Notes under the pieces: generated by a model
Told to the model about the DNA's origin: nothing
What the model saw: only the letters and a program-made list of their open reading frames with translations
Databases searched by the model: none
Shown: positions 6,361 to 13,723 of the stretch, piece by piece
Layout: every line of letters begins with the position of its first letter
Position numbering within the stretch: position 1 is the first letter of the stretch
From: Anaerolineales bacterium UBA7227
GTDB lineage: Bacteria; Chloroflexota; Anaerolineae; Anaerolineales; Villigracilaceae
Reading direction: 5' to 3'
DNA length: 22,852 nucleotides
Assembly (NCBI GenBank): GCA_002473085.1
Contig: DKTP01000030.1
Span: 1 to 22,852, forward strand
Program-made: the position numbers and the translations under genes

Positions 6361-7235
6361 AATTCAACCTGCCCGCCCGACAGCCGTTCAATTTTCGTTC
6401 CGTCATCCAGTCGCATGGCTGGGTGCAGCTCGCGCCGTACGGATACGACGAAGCGACGGGCGTTTTCGCCTACGTGGATCGGCTGTCTTCGGGACGGGTC
6501 GTCGAATATCGAATCTCGGAATCCACCGAGGGCGTCCAGGCGCAGACCGAGGCGTTGACCAAAAGCGAGTTGGCGGAGGCGAAGGAAAAAATCCGCTGGA
6601 TGTTCGCGCTCGACGCGGACTTCTCCGCGTTCTACAAAGCCGCGCGCAAAGAGCCGAAACTGCGCCGCGCGGAAACGCTGGCGCGCGGACGCGTCCTCCG
6701 CTCGCCGACGCTTTTTGAAGATGTGGTCAAGACCATCCTGACGACGAACACGCTCTGGGGCGCGACGAAGCGCATGAACCTGAACCTCATCAACCTTTTC
6801 GGCGAGCCGTTTCCCGCGGACGGGACGCGGCGCGCCTTCCCGACTCCCCAGGCCATCGCCGCGTCCAACGCCGAGACGCTGCGCGAAAAAGTCCGCGTGG
6901 GCTATCGCGCCTCCGCCATCCACGAACTGGCTGCCAAAACCGCGTCGGGTCAACTGGATTTGGAAGCGCTGAAGCGCTCGTCCCTGCCCACCCTCGAACT
7001 TCGCAAAGAACTGCTGAAGATCAACGGGATCGGCCCCTACGCCGCGGCCAACCTCCTGCTCATCCTCGGACGCTCCGACTTCATCCCGATCGACTCGTGG
7101 GCGCTGAAACTCGTCTCGCACGAGTGGCACGACGGCGAACCCGTCACCGCGAAGGACGTGGAGCGGCGCTTCGAGAAATGGGGCGAGTTCAAGGGCTTCG
7201 CGTACTGGTTTTGGGATTGGAAGTACGAAGCGTGA
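6357..7235 (+). CDS. HhH-GPD DNA glycosylase (AlkA/OGG-like)
   Basis: 292 residues. The N-terminal part (1-100) resembles the antiparallel domain of AlkA/OGG-type enzymes; the core begins around 105-140 (RGRVLRSPTLFEDVVKTILTTNTLW). The helix-hairpin-helix is ELLKINGIGPYAAANLLLILGR (218-239), followed by FIPIDSWALK with Asp246 as the catalytic aspartate. The aligned hairpin position lacks the lysine of bifunctional OGG1/MutY-type enzymes, suggesting a monofunctional base-excision glycosylase acting on alkylated or similar bases. Translation is coupled to the YbaK-like gene (ATGA overlap at 6357-6360). The start is supported by that overlap. It ends 22 bp from the convergent NDH-2 gene, with no terminator seen between them. 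Confidence 0.88.
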   Translation: MKFNLPARQPFNFRSVIQSHGWVQLAPYGYDEATGVFAYVDRLSSGRVVEYRISESTEGVQAQTEALTKSELAEAKEKIRWMFALDADFSAFYKAARKEPKLRRAETLARGRVLRSPTLFEDVVKTILTTNTLWGATKRMNLNLINLFGEPFPADGTRRAFPTPQAIAASNAETLREKVRVGYRASAIHELAAKTASGQLDLEALKRSSLPTLELRKELLKINGIGPYAAANLLLILGRSDFIPIDSWALKLVSHEWHDGEPVTAKDVERRFEKWGEFKGFAYWFWDWKYEA

Positions 7236-7257
7236 GCGACTCCCCCTCCGCGCGGCG

Positions 7258-8502
7258 TTACTCCTCGATGATCAGCCTCGTCTGGTTCTCGTAAAAGAAA
7301 TAATCCCACGCCCAGTTGAACATCACCGCCAGGCGGTTGCGGAAGCCGATGATGCGGTAGATGTGCAAAACCACCCAGATCAGCCAGGCGAGGAATCCGC
7401 TGAACGACAGCCCGTAAATTCGCGCCACAGCCGCGTTCCGCCCGACGGTGGCGAGCATGCCCGGATCTTTGTAACGGAACGGACGCGCCTCGCCTCCCGC
7501 GGCCAGACGGCGGATACTGTCCGCCGCGGCTTTTCCCTGCTGGATGGCGACCGTGGACAACATCGGGAGCGGACTCCCGTCCGCGTCCGCGAGGAAGGCC
7601 GCGTCCCCGACGACGAAAGCCTCGGGATGGCGCGCCAGCTGCAAGGTCGGTTCGACGCGGATTCGTCCCGCGGAGGCCTGCTCCACGCCAAGGCGGTCCG
7701 CGAGTTCGGCGGCTTTGACTCCCGCCGTCCAGATCAACGTCTGCGACTCAATCTGCGTCCCGTCGCCGAGCGTCACGCGTTGACCGTCGTAATCGTCCAT
7801 GCGCGTGTTCAGCAAAATTTCCACGTGCTTCTTTTGCAGGAGACGGTGCGCGGCGCGGCGTAGTTCGTCGGGGTAGGCGCCGAGGAGGGCGGGACCCGCC
7901 TCGAGCAGGACGACCCGCGCCTCGTTCAGGTTGAGGCGGGGGAAGTCTTTCACCATCACATGCTCGATCAACTCGGCCAGCGCGCCCGCGGTCTCCACGC
8001 CCGTCGGTCCGCCGCCCACGATGACGAAGGTCAGCATGGCGGCGCGCTTTTCGGCGTCGCCTTCGTGACTGGCTCTCTCGAACAGCGAGAGCAGGTGGTT
8101 GCGCGTGCGTCTCGCCGAGGGGATGTCTTTGAGCTGGAAGCCCTGCTCTTCGAGCGCGTCGTGGCCGAAGAAATTCGTCCGCCCGCCGACCGCGAGGACG
8201 AGGTAATCGTAGGCGATGATCGAGCCGTCGAGTTTGACGAAGCGCTGGTCAAAATTGACCTCGGTCACTTCGCCCATCTGGAACGTGAAATTTTTCTGGC
8301 GGCGGAAAATGGTGCGGACGGGTTGCGCGATCTGCGAGGGGAGCAAGCCCGCGATGGCGACTTGATAGAGAAGCGGCTGGAAGAGGTGATGGTTGCGCCT
8401 GTCAATCAGCGTGACGCGCACGGGGACTTTCGCCAGGCTGCGCGCGGTTTCCAGTCCCGCGAATCCCGCGCCGATGATGAGGATGTGCGGAACGACGTTC
8501 AT
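7258..8502 (-). CDS. ndh: Type II NADH dehydrogenase (NDH-2) / FAD-dependent pyridine nucleotide oxidoreductase
   Basis: 414 residues. An N-terminal FAD-binding GAGFAG (11-16) and a second dinucleotide site GGGPTG near the middle (VIVGGGPTGVETAGALAEL) mark the two-dinucleotide-binding fold; VVGDAAF near the C-terminus contacts FAD. The tail (FLAWLIWVVLHIYRIIGFRNR, then MFNWAWDYFFYENQTRLI) is the membrane-anchoring helix pattern of NDH-2. It would oxidise NADH and reduce quinone on the cytoplasmic face without pumping protons. The start is chosen at MNVVPH because it overlaps the M50 protease stop (ATGA); the frame is open further upstream but runs through that gene. Coupling to a membrane protease is unusual. 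Confidence 0.88.
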   Translation of the reverse strand: MNVVPHILIIGAGFAGLETARSLAKVPVRVTLIDRRNHHLFQPLLYQVAIAGLLPSQIAQPVRTIFRRQKNFTFQMGEVTEVNFDQRFVKLDGSIIAYDYLVLAVGGRTNFFGHDALEEQGFQLKDIPSARRTRNHLLSLFERASHEGDAEKRAAMLTFVIVGGGPTGVETAGALAELIEHVMVKDFPRLNLNEARVVLLEAGPALLGAYPDELRRAAHRLLQKKHVEILLNTRMDDYDGQRVTLGDGTQIESQTLIWTAGVKAAELADRLGVEQASAGRIRVEPTLQLARHPEAFVVGDAAFLADADGSPLPMLSTVAIQQGKAAADSIRRLAAGGEARPFRYKDPGMLATVGRNAAVARIYGLSFSGFLAWLIWVVLHIYRIIGFRNRLAVMFNWAWDYFFYENQTRLIIEE

Positions 8503-9158
8503 AGCAGCCAGAAGCGGAAGCGCGTGAATCCCTCCCAGGCGAGATCGAACGGAATCCCCAGCCAGTACGCGATCCAATACACCTGCGACCAGAACAACTG
8601 ATTGACGATGGGGATATTCCACAGCGCGAGGAACACCGCCAGCATGATGAACGTCCGCATCGAATCGATCCATTGGCGCGTCCCGTCGGAGAGGTATGGC
8701 TCGATGATGCCGTAGCCGTCGAAGGGCGGGAGCGGGATCAGGTTCAGGATGAGCGCCGAGATTTGCAGCAGCGCCAGGAACGCGATCCCGGGCCAGGGGC
8801 TGTTCTTGTCCATCATGCTCGACGCGGGCGCGAAAGCCAGGACGACTCCCAGCACGATTGCCACCAGCAGGTTCGCCAGCGGCCCCGCCAGCGAGACGAG
8901 GCTCTGCCAGCCGCGGCTTTTCAACCGCCAGGTCTCGATGTAGACCGCGCCGCCGGGCAGGCCGATCCCGCCCATCAGCAGAAAGACCACAGGCAGGACA
9001 ATCGAAAAAATCGGGTGCGTGTATTTCAGCGGGTTGAAGGTGAGATAGCCCTTGTCCTTCACGGTGGTGTCGCCGCCGAAGTAAGCCGTCAACGCGTGAG
9101 AGAATTCATGCAGGCAGAGGGAGAAAATCCAACCGATGAGAACGATGGCGAAAGTCAT
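8499..9158 (-). CDS. M50-family membrane metalloprotease (site-2-protease-like)
   Basis: 219 residues, about five or six membrane segments. Zinc ligands HEFSH (His17, Glu18, His21) lie in the first transmembrane helix; the second motif NLIPLPPFDGYG has Asp147 as third ligand. This matches the small S2P/rhomboid-like 'M50 site-2 protease' group without PDZ domain. It would cleave membrane proteins within the bilayer; the substrate is unknown. The ATG at 9158 has GGAG a few bases upstream. The stop overlaps the ndh start by 4 bases. The nearest upstream gene, 22 bp away, is the HEPN gene on the same strand. Confidence 0.88.
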   Translation of the reverse strand: MTFAIVLIGWIFSLCLHEFSHALTAYFGGDTTVKDKGYLTFNPLKYTHPIFSIVLPVVFLLMGGIGLPGGAVYIETWRLKSRGWQSLVSLAGPLANLLVAIVLGVVLAFAPASSMMDKNSPWPGIAFLALLQISALILNLIPLPPFDGYGIIEPYLSDGTRQWIDSMRTFIMLAVFLALWNIPIVNQLFWSQVYWIAYWLGIPFDLAWEGFTRFRFWLL

Positions 9159-9180
9159 TACCCAACTCCGCAGGGAAAGT

Positions 9181-9591
9181 TTATTTTGAAAGCGTCGCTT
9201 CGATGGAACTCACAAACCGATCCGCGGAAACCAAAATCTCCCGCGCTTTGACGTCGTCTATTTTCGCGGAAACATCGCGATAATCGCCCTCCTGCCGCGC
9301 TTCGAACGCGTCGCGCAGGATCTTCCCCATTTCTTTTGGCAGGATTCCTGTCTTAATGAAAGCGCGGTTGAAAGCCGCAATGACGCCCTTGTGCTTGGAA
9401 GTATCCACGTTCTCGTCGAGCGTCCCGATCAACGCCATGGTTGCATAGAAGATCGCATAGTAAGCCCGATTGACCACGCTGGCCGGCGTGCCGTTCTGCT
9501 CGAACAACACATGCGCGTCGCGCAAGGTGTTTTTGGCTTGATCCAGCCTGTACCGGACCAAAGCGGCCTTATCGAAAGCAGGCGGCTTCAC
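9181..9591 (-). CDS. HEPN-domain protein, partner of the MNT nucleotidyltransferase
   Basis: 136 residues if translation starts at GTG (9591), whose last two bases overlap the TGA of the partner gene. An all-helical HEPN fold of the COG1895/PF05168 type: RLDQAKNTLRDAHVLFEQNG (14-34), NRAYYAIFYATMALIG (41-56), and KHKGVIAAFNRAFIKTG (66-82). In RNase-type HEPN proteins the second helix has R-x4-6-H; here Arg42 is kept but the position that is often His is Tyr49 (AIFYA). The neighbouring His67 belongs to a different conserved spot. This may be a non-nucleolytic version. MNT-HEPN pairs act as toxin-antitoxin or defence modules in which the transferase modifies the HEPN protein; that link is from family knowledge. 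Confidence 0.8.
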   Translation of the reverse strand: MKPPAFDKAALVRYRLDQAKNTLRDAHVLFEQNGTPASVVNRAYYAIFYATMALIGTLDENVDTSKHKGVIAAFNRAFIKTGILPKEMGKILRDAFEARQEGDYRDVSAKIDDVKAREILVSADRFVSSIEATLSK

Positions 9592-9917
9592 ACCGCGATC
9601 CCTTCTTTTTCCACGTTTCGATAAAATGGCAAAATGGCGTAATAATCCATTTCCTGTTTTGTCGTAACAAATGTGGAAATGAACTTGTCCGCCTCGAAGC
9701 CGACCTCCCACGCGATGTCGGAAACCAACCTGCTCGTCGCCGCGTTGACCTCCGGCAGGATCACCAGCAGGTCAATATCCGAGTCTCCCGTCGCGTCGCC
9801 GCGCGCCTGCGAGCCAAACATGACCACTTTCACGGGTTGGCCGAGCGCGTCTGAAATCCGTCTGCGGACTTCAGCGGCAAGTTTCATGGCGCGGGCTCGC
9901 GGGCGAAGTTTCTTCAT
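9588..9917 (-). CDS. Minimal nucleotidyltransferase (MNT), partner of the HEPN protein
   Basis: 109 residues with the pol-beta-superfamily core VVMFGSQARGDATGDSDIDLLVI (31-53): Gly35-Ser36 and the metal-binding Asp47 and Asp49 of the GSx10DxD motif. The third acid of the site is not obvious. Such minimal transferases add nucleotides (AMP) to proteins; when next to a HEPN gene they usually act as antitoxin. The C-terminus (EMDYYAILPFYRNVEKEGIAV) overlaps the start of the HEPN gene. A TATAAT box sits exactly 6 nt before the ATG, predicting a leaderless mRNA and expression of the pair independently of galE upstream. Confidence 0.82.
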   Translation of the reverse strand: MKKLRPRARAMKLAAEVRRRISDALGQPVKVVMFGSQARGDATGDSDIDLLVILPEVNAATSRLVSDIAWEVGFEADKFISTFVTTKQEMDYYAILPFYRNVEKEGIAV

Positions 9918-9923
9918 GCCGTA

Positions 9924-9929
9924 ATTATA
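9924..9929 (-). promoter_or_regulatory. -10 box of the MNT-HEPN pair, predicted leaderless start
   Basis: TATAAT on the minus strand, 6 nt before the ATG at 9917, just behind the galE stop codon. No good -35. Confidence 0.5.
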
Positions 9930-9934
9930 ACCCT

Positions 9935-10912
9935 CTAATCTTCATATCCATTCGGATGCGACTGGTGCCACTCCCACGCGCTGGAGAGGATGTCGCGCAG
10001 GTCGTCGTGCGCGGGACTCCATCCCAACTCGCGGCGGATCTTCCCGGACGAGGCCACCAGCCGCGCGGGATCTCCCTCCCGCCGCGGCGATTCGACCGCC
10101 GGGATGGCGCGTCCCGTCACCGAGCGCGCCGTCTCGATGACCTCGCGCACCGAGTAGCCGCGTCCGCTCCCGACGTTGTAGACCAGCCGGTCGCGTTCCG
10201 CCAGCGCGTCGAGCGCCAGCAGGTGCGCCGAGACCAGGTCCGCAATGTGGATGTAGTCGCGGATGCAGGTGCCGTCGGGCGTCGGGTAATCCGTCCCGTT
10301 GATGTTGATCGAATCCAACCTGCCGAGCGGCACGCTCAACACCCGCGGGATGAGATGCGATTCGGGCTGGTGCGCCTCGCCGTGTCCATGACGCGCGCCG
10401 CAGGCGTTGAAATATCTCAGCGCCGCAAAGTGCAGTCCATGAATTTTCCGATACCATTCCAAAGCCTGCTCGATCATCAACTTCGTCTGCCCGTAGACGT
10501 TGGTCGGTCCGAGCGGCGACTCCTCCGTCAACGGTTCGTCGCTCGATTGATACACCGCCGCCGTGGACGAAAGCACGAAGCGAGTCACTTTGGCTTTCAC
10601 CGCGGCTTCGATCAAATGCAGGGAATTGATCAAATTATTCTGAAAAAACTTGCCGGGATCCTTCATCGACTCGCCCGCCTCGATGGACGCGGCGAAGTGC
10701 ATCACCGCGTCAAAAATGCCTTCTTTTAGTACGGCAGACAAAGTATCTGCGTCTTTCAAGTCCGCCTCGATGAACTCCGCGCCCTCCGGGACCGCGGCGC
10801 GGTGTCCGCTGACCAGCGAATCGTACACGACCACGGAGTGTCCCGCTTTGAGCAGCGCTTCCGCGGTCGCCGAGCCGATATAGCCCGCTCCGCCTGTGAC
10901 GAAAATATTCAT
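9935..10912 (-). CDS. galE: UDP-glucose 4-epimerase
   Basis: 325 residues, typical of bacterial GalE. An extended short-chain dehydrogenase: NAD-binding TGGAGYIG (6-13), then LSSTAAVY (114-121), catalytic Tyr140 and Lys144 in VYGQTK, and RYFNACGARHGHGEAHQPESHLIPR (from about 167), the sugar-binding stretch typical of GalE. CIRDYIHIADL (about 220) and YNVGSGRGYSVREVI complete the family pattern. It interconverts UDP-glucose and UDP-galactose. The ATG at 10912 has AGGAG just upstream. It lies 27 bp after gatA on the same strand, so it may be cotranscribed with gatCA, a chance-like gene association. Confidence 0.93.
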   Translation of the reverse strand: MNIFVTGGAGYIGSATAEALLKAGHSVVVYDSLVSGHRAAVPEGAEFIEADLKDADTLSAVLKEGIFDAVMHFAASIEAGESMKDPGKFFQNNLINSLHLIEAAVKAKVTRFVLSSTAAVYQSSDEPLTEESPLGPTNVYGQTKLMIEQALEWYRKIHGLHFAALRYFNACGARHGHGEAHQPESHLIPRVLSVPLGRLDSININGTDYPTPDGTCIRDYIHIADLVSAHLLALDALAERDRLVYNVGSGRGYSVREVIETARSVTGRAIPAVESPRREGDPARLVASSGKIRRELGWSPAHDDLRDILSSAWEWHQSHPNGYED

Positions 10913-10927
10913 TCATTCTCCTGAAGA

Positions 10928-10968
10928 GACCGCGACGGTCTACCGTCCGCCGTCCACGGTCGGGAATT
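10928..10968. repeat. GACGGT-type low-complexity repeat at the end of gatA
   Basis: Contains the small stem GACCG/CGGTC (10928-10932 and 10936-10940) and the 13-mer ccgtccacggtcg (10950-10962), found exactly again at 17291-17303 between the fumarase genes. It covers the last codons of gatA. Confidence 0.5.
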
Positions 10969-12397
10969 TTTTGTGCCAATCTGTGACTTGCTGGTACGCG
11001 TGCGCGGCGCGCAGGATCGCGTCTTCGCGGAAGCGCGGGCCGAGCAACTGCATCCCGACCGGCAAACCCAGCGAATCGAATCCAACGGGAAAAGCGATCC
11101 CTGGAATCCCCGCGATGTTGGCGGGCAGGGTGAACGCGTCTTCGAGATACATCGCCAGCGGGTCGTCCGCGTGCGCGCCGGCCGCGAACGCGGTCGAGGG
11201 AGTCGTTGGGACGGCGATCACGTCCACGTTGGAGAAGGCCGCTTCAAAGTCGCGCGCGAGCAGCGTGCGCGCTTTCTGCGCCTGTCCGTAGTAGGCCTCG
11301 TAATATCCCGCCGAGAGCGCGTAGGTCCCGAGCATGATCCGCCGCGTGACCTCCTCGCCGAAGTTTTCGCCGCGCGTCTTGAAGAACACGTCCCACATCG
11401 AATCCGCGCGGGCGCGCGGGCCGTAGCGGACGCCGTCGAAGCGCGCCAGGTTCGCGGAAGCTTCCGCGGGCGCGAGGATGTAGTAGACGGGCAGCGCGTA
11501 CTCGGTGTGCGGCAGGCTGATCTCGACGATTTCCGCGCCGAGGGATTCCATCTGCCCGATGGCCTGCCGCGTCTTCTCCTCGACTTCGGGCTGGATGCCG
11601 CCAACGAAGTATTCCTTCGGGACGCCGACGCGCAGGCCGCGCATCCCGCCGCCGACCGACGCGTCGAACTTGGCCGCGTCCGCCGAGGTCGCGTCGAGCG
11701 GATCGCGTCCCGCCATCGCGGAGAGGACCAGGGCCGCGTCTTCGGCCGTCCGCGCCAGGACGCCGACGGTGTCGAACGAGGAGCCGTACGCGACGAGGCC
11801 GTAGCGCGAGACGCGGCCGTAGGTGGTCTTGAGGCCGGTCACGCCGCAGAACGAGGCGGGCTGGCGGACGGAGCCGCCCGTGTCGGTGCCGAGCGCGGCA
11901 GGGACGATGCGCGCGGCCACCGCGGCCGCGCTCCCTCCCGACGAGCCGCCGGGGACGCGGGAGAGGTCCCAGGGATTCATCGTCCGTCCGTAGGCGGAAT
12001 TTTCGGTGGACGAGCCCATCGCGAACTCGTCGGTGTTGGTCTTGCCGATGACGATGGCGCCCGCGTCCTGTAGTTTTTTCACCGAGGTGGCCGTGTACGG
12101 CGGGACGAATCCTTCGAGGATTTTCGAGCCAGCCGTGCAGGGCATCCCTTCCACGGCGAGGACGTCTTTGACGGCGATGGGAATGCCGCGTAATGGATGA
12201 TCGGTAGTTGATAATTGGTCGGCTTTATCCGCCTGCGCGAGGGCGCGCTCCGCGTCCACGTGGAGAAAGGCGTGGAGAGAGGGGTCGAGCCGCGCGATCT
12301 CATCCAACGCGGCCTGGACGAGTTCGCGGCTGGAAAATTCGCCGCGTTCGAGGCCGGTCTTCATTTGCGCGAGGGTGAGAGAGGAGAGGGAGGGCAT
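10940..12397 (-). CDS. gatA: Asp-tRNA(Asn)/Glu-tRNA(Gln) amidotransferase subunit A
   Basis: 485 residues, the normal GatA length. An amidase-signature hydrolase that frees ammonia from glutamine for the amidation of Glu-tRNA(Gln) or Asp-tRNA(Asn). Catalytic triad visible: Lys77 (IAVKDVL), the cis-Ser at 152 in PGGSSGGSAAAVAA, and nucleophile Ser176 in GTDTGGSVRQPA. The start MPSLSSLTLAQMK fits known N-termini; an in-frame ATG upstream would add residues translated from a low-complexity spacer. The last six residues (TVDGGR) come from a DNA repeat. It follows gatC by 58 bp on the same strand; gatB is not in the window. Residues near 61-70 are encoded by an AT-rich, repeat-like stretch. Confidence 0.95.
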   Translation of the reverse strand: MPSLSSLTLAQMKTGLERGEFSSRELVQAALDEIARLDPSLHAFLHVDAERALAQADKADQLSTTDHPLRGIPIAVKDVLAVEGMPCTAGSKILEGFVPPYTATSVKKLQDAGAIVIGKTNTDEFAMGSSTENSAYGRTMNPWDLSRVPGGSSGGSAAAVAARIVPAALGTDTGGSVRQPASFCGVTGLKTTYGRVSRYGLVAYGSSFDTVGVLARTAEDAALVLSAMAGRDPLDATSADAAKFDASVGGGMRGLRVGVPKEYFVGGIQPEVEEKTRQAIGQMESLGAEIVEISLPHTEYALPVYYILAPAEASANLARFDGVRYGPRARADSMWDVFFKTRGENFGEEVTRRIMLGTYALSAGYYEAYYGQAQKARTLLARDFEAAFSNVDVIAVPTTPSTAFAAGAHADDPLAMYLEDAFTLPANIAGIPGIAFPVGFDSLGLPVGMQLLGPRFREDAILRAAHAYQQVTDWHKKFPTVDGGR

Positions 12398-12455
12398 GAG
12401 GACGGGGGACGGAGGACGAGGGACGGAGTCGGTCTTCGGTCTTCCGTCTTCGATC
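12398..12455 (+). repeat. Low-complexity spacer between gatC and gatA
   Basis: Degenerate units of gaggacg, ggacgga and ggtcttcg type; on the coding strand it reads as repeats of GAAGACCG and CGTCCTC. No promoter or terminator is recognisable; gatCA are presumably cotranscribed through it. Confidence 0.5.
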
Positions 12456-12743
12456 TTATTCAAACACCGGCGGGACCTTGAACTGACCGCCTTCCGTTTC
12501 AGGGGCGTTGGCGAGCAGGGAATCGAGCGAGAGGCCCGGGCGGGGTTCGTCGGGGCGGAGGGGCGTCTCGGACAGCGCCGCGCCCTCCGTCGGAGGGACG
12601 TCGCGGGTGTCCAGCGCTTGCAGGCGGGCGATGTGGTCGAGGATCGTCGAGAGTTGGACGCGGTAACGTTCCTTCTGCTCGTCGGTCAATTCGAGACGCG
12701 CCAGCCGCGCGATGTGTTCCACTTCTTGAAGGGTGAGGGACAT
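12456..12743 (-). CDS. gatC: Asp-tRNA(Asn)/Glu-tRNA(Gln) amidotransferase subunit C
   Basis: 95 residues, standard GatC. MSLTLQEVEHIARLARLELTDEQKERY is the conserved N-terminal helix pair; the middle Leu/Ile helix (LSTILDHIARLQALDT) and the Pro-rich extended tail (ending GQFKVPPVFE) wrap around GatA in known structures. It stabilises the A-B complex. Its product works with GatA directly downstream. A TATAAT box sits exactly 6 nt before the ATG (12750-12755), within and beyond the stop codon of the esterase gene, giving a predicted leaderless gatCA transcript. Confidence 0.93.
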   Translation of the reverse strand: MSLTLQEVEHIARLARLELTDEQKERYRVQLSTILDHIARLQALDTRDVPPTEGAALSETPLRPDEPRPGLSLDSLLANAPETEGGQFKVPPVFE

Positions 12744-12749
12744 GGCGAG

Positions 12750-12755
12750 ATTATA
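12750..12755 (-). promoter_or_regulatory. -10 box of gatCA, predicted leaderless start
   Basis: TATAAT on the minus strand, 6 nt before the gatC ATG. It abuts the esterase stop codon at 12756-12758. Confidence 0.5.
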
Positions 12756-13646
12756 TCAGGGCTGGTCCCATCCCGCCGCGTACCAGCGGAGGTACTCGCT
12801 CACGTGGGCAGACCAGTAGGCCTCGTCGTGCGCGCCGTTGTTGAGCCGCCATTCGTGCGGGACGCCGAGTTGGGTGAGCAGGCGTTCCACCTGGAGGTTG
12901 AAGTCGCGCTCGCGGTCGTTGTCGCCCATGTCCATGTAGACGCGCGGCCAGAGGCCGGGGGGCATTTCCCGAAACCAGCGCGCGTACGCGGCGCGGTCGC
13001 TGGAAAGAACCGCGAGGGAGTGCAGGCCGAGCGCGCCGAACTGTTCGGGATGGGTGAAGCCAATCTCGAAAGCCCAGCCTGCGCCGCGCGAGAGTCCGCC
13101 GATGGCGCGGTGGCTGCGGTCGGGAAGGACGCGGAAGTTGGCGTCAATGTAAGGAAGGACGTTGTTCAGCAGGTATTGCCCAAAGCGGAGTCCCTGCTGG
13201 ATGTTCCAGTAGCGGTCTTCGGGAAAGACCATGATGAAGGGCGCGGCCTGTCCGCTATGGATGAGCGCGTCCGCGGCTTCGGGCGCGCCGATGCGCGTCC
13301 ACTGATCGGCGGTGAACGTCTGCCCGTGGAGGAGATAGAGGACGGGGTAACGCCGGTCGGGGAACTCGTCGTAGCAGGGAGGCAGATAAACGATGTACGC
13401 GATGGGACGCTCCGCCGTGGCGACTTCGCCTTTTACCAGCTTGCCCGGCGCGCTGAGACATCCCAGCGGCGTGACGGTGGGCGTGGAGGTCGGCGGAGGG
13501 ACCGGCGTGAGGGTGGGCGCGACGGCGGCGGTGAAGGTCGGCGCGGCGGGAGGGGCCGGGGGCGGCGGTTCGGAGGCGGAACAGGCCGAAAGTCCAAAAA
13601 GAAGCAAAAGGATGAGAGGAAGTCGAGTCGCTTGGCGGTTAAACAT
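12756..13646 (-). CDS. Lipoprotein with esterase-D-like alpha/beta hydrolase domain
   Basis: 296 residues. Lipoprotein signal peptide: basic MFNRQATR, hydrophobic LPLILLLLFG, lipobox LSAC with Cys25 as lipidation site. A Pro/Thr-rich linker follows (about 30-60), then a PF00756-type hydrolase: YIVYLPPCYDEF, YPVLYLLHGQTFTADQW (oxyanion region) and nucleophile motif GGLSRG, with Asp in MGDND and His in NNGAHDEAYW completing a triad. It would hydrolyse esters at the outer cell surface; substrate unknown (feruloyl, acetyl-sugar or mycolyl-type relatives exist). The start at 13646 is chosen for the signal peptide and for TATAAT 7 nt upstream; an ATG 9 bases earlier overlaps that box. Confidence 0.85.
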   Translation of the reverse strand: MFNRQATRLPLILLLLFGLSACSASEPPPPAPPAAPTFTAAVAPTLTPVPPPTSTPTVTPLGCLSAPGKLVKGEVATAERPIAYIVYLPPCYDEFPDRRYPVLYLLHGQTFTADQWTRIGAPEAADALIHSGQAAPFIMVFPEDRYWNIQQGLRFGQYLLNNVLPYIDANFRVLPDRSHRAIGGLSRGAGWAFEIGFTHPEQFGALGLHSLAVLSSDRAAYARWFREMPPGLWPRVYMDMGDNDRERDFNLQVERLLTQLGVPHEWRLNNGAHDEAYWSAHVSEYLRWYAAGWDQP

Positions 13647-13653
13647 CCCACGC

Positions 13654-13659
13654 ATTATA
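13654..13659 (-). promoter_or_regulatory. -10 box of the esterase lipoprotein, predicted leaderless start
   Basis: TATAAT on the minus strand, 7 nt before the ATG at 13646. The left arm of a 14-bp inverted repeat starts 11 bp upstream of it. Confidence 0.5.
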
Positions 13660-13669
13660 TAATACCCAC

Positions 13670-13715
13670 GGTCAAAAATTGTGATTCCGCCCTTTAAAAA
13701 ACACAATTTTTGACC
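13670..13715. repeat. 14-bp perfect inverted repeat in the divergent promoter region
   Basis: ggtcaaaaattgtg (13670-13683) and cacaatttttgacc (13702-13715), 18-bp centre. It lies between the -10 box of the esterase (minus) and that of tRNA-Pro (plus), each arm ending in TTGACC 8-10 bp from the nearest -10 box. This is too short to act as an ordinary -35, so a protein-binding dyad is more likely. Confidence 0.75.
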
Positions 13716-13723
13716 GAGTGCGG

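Noticed and set aside
5866..7130. Minus-strand frames opposite the YbaK-like and glycosylase genes
   Set aside because: Antisense shadows in GC-rich DNA, without RBS or recognisable motifs.
12375..13697. 440-codon plus-strand frame opposite gatC and the esterase
   Set aside because: Arg/Gly-rich antisense shadow crossing two confirmed genes.
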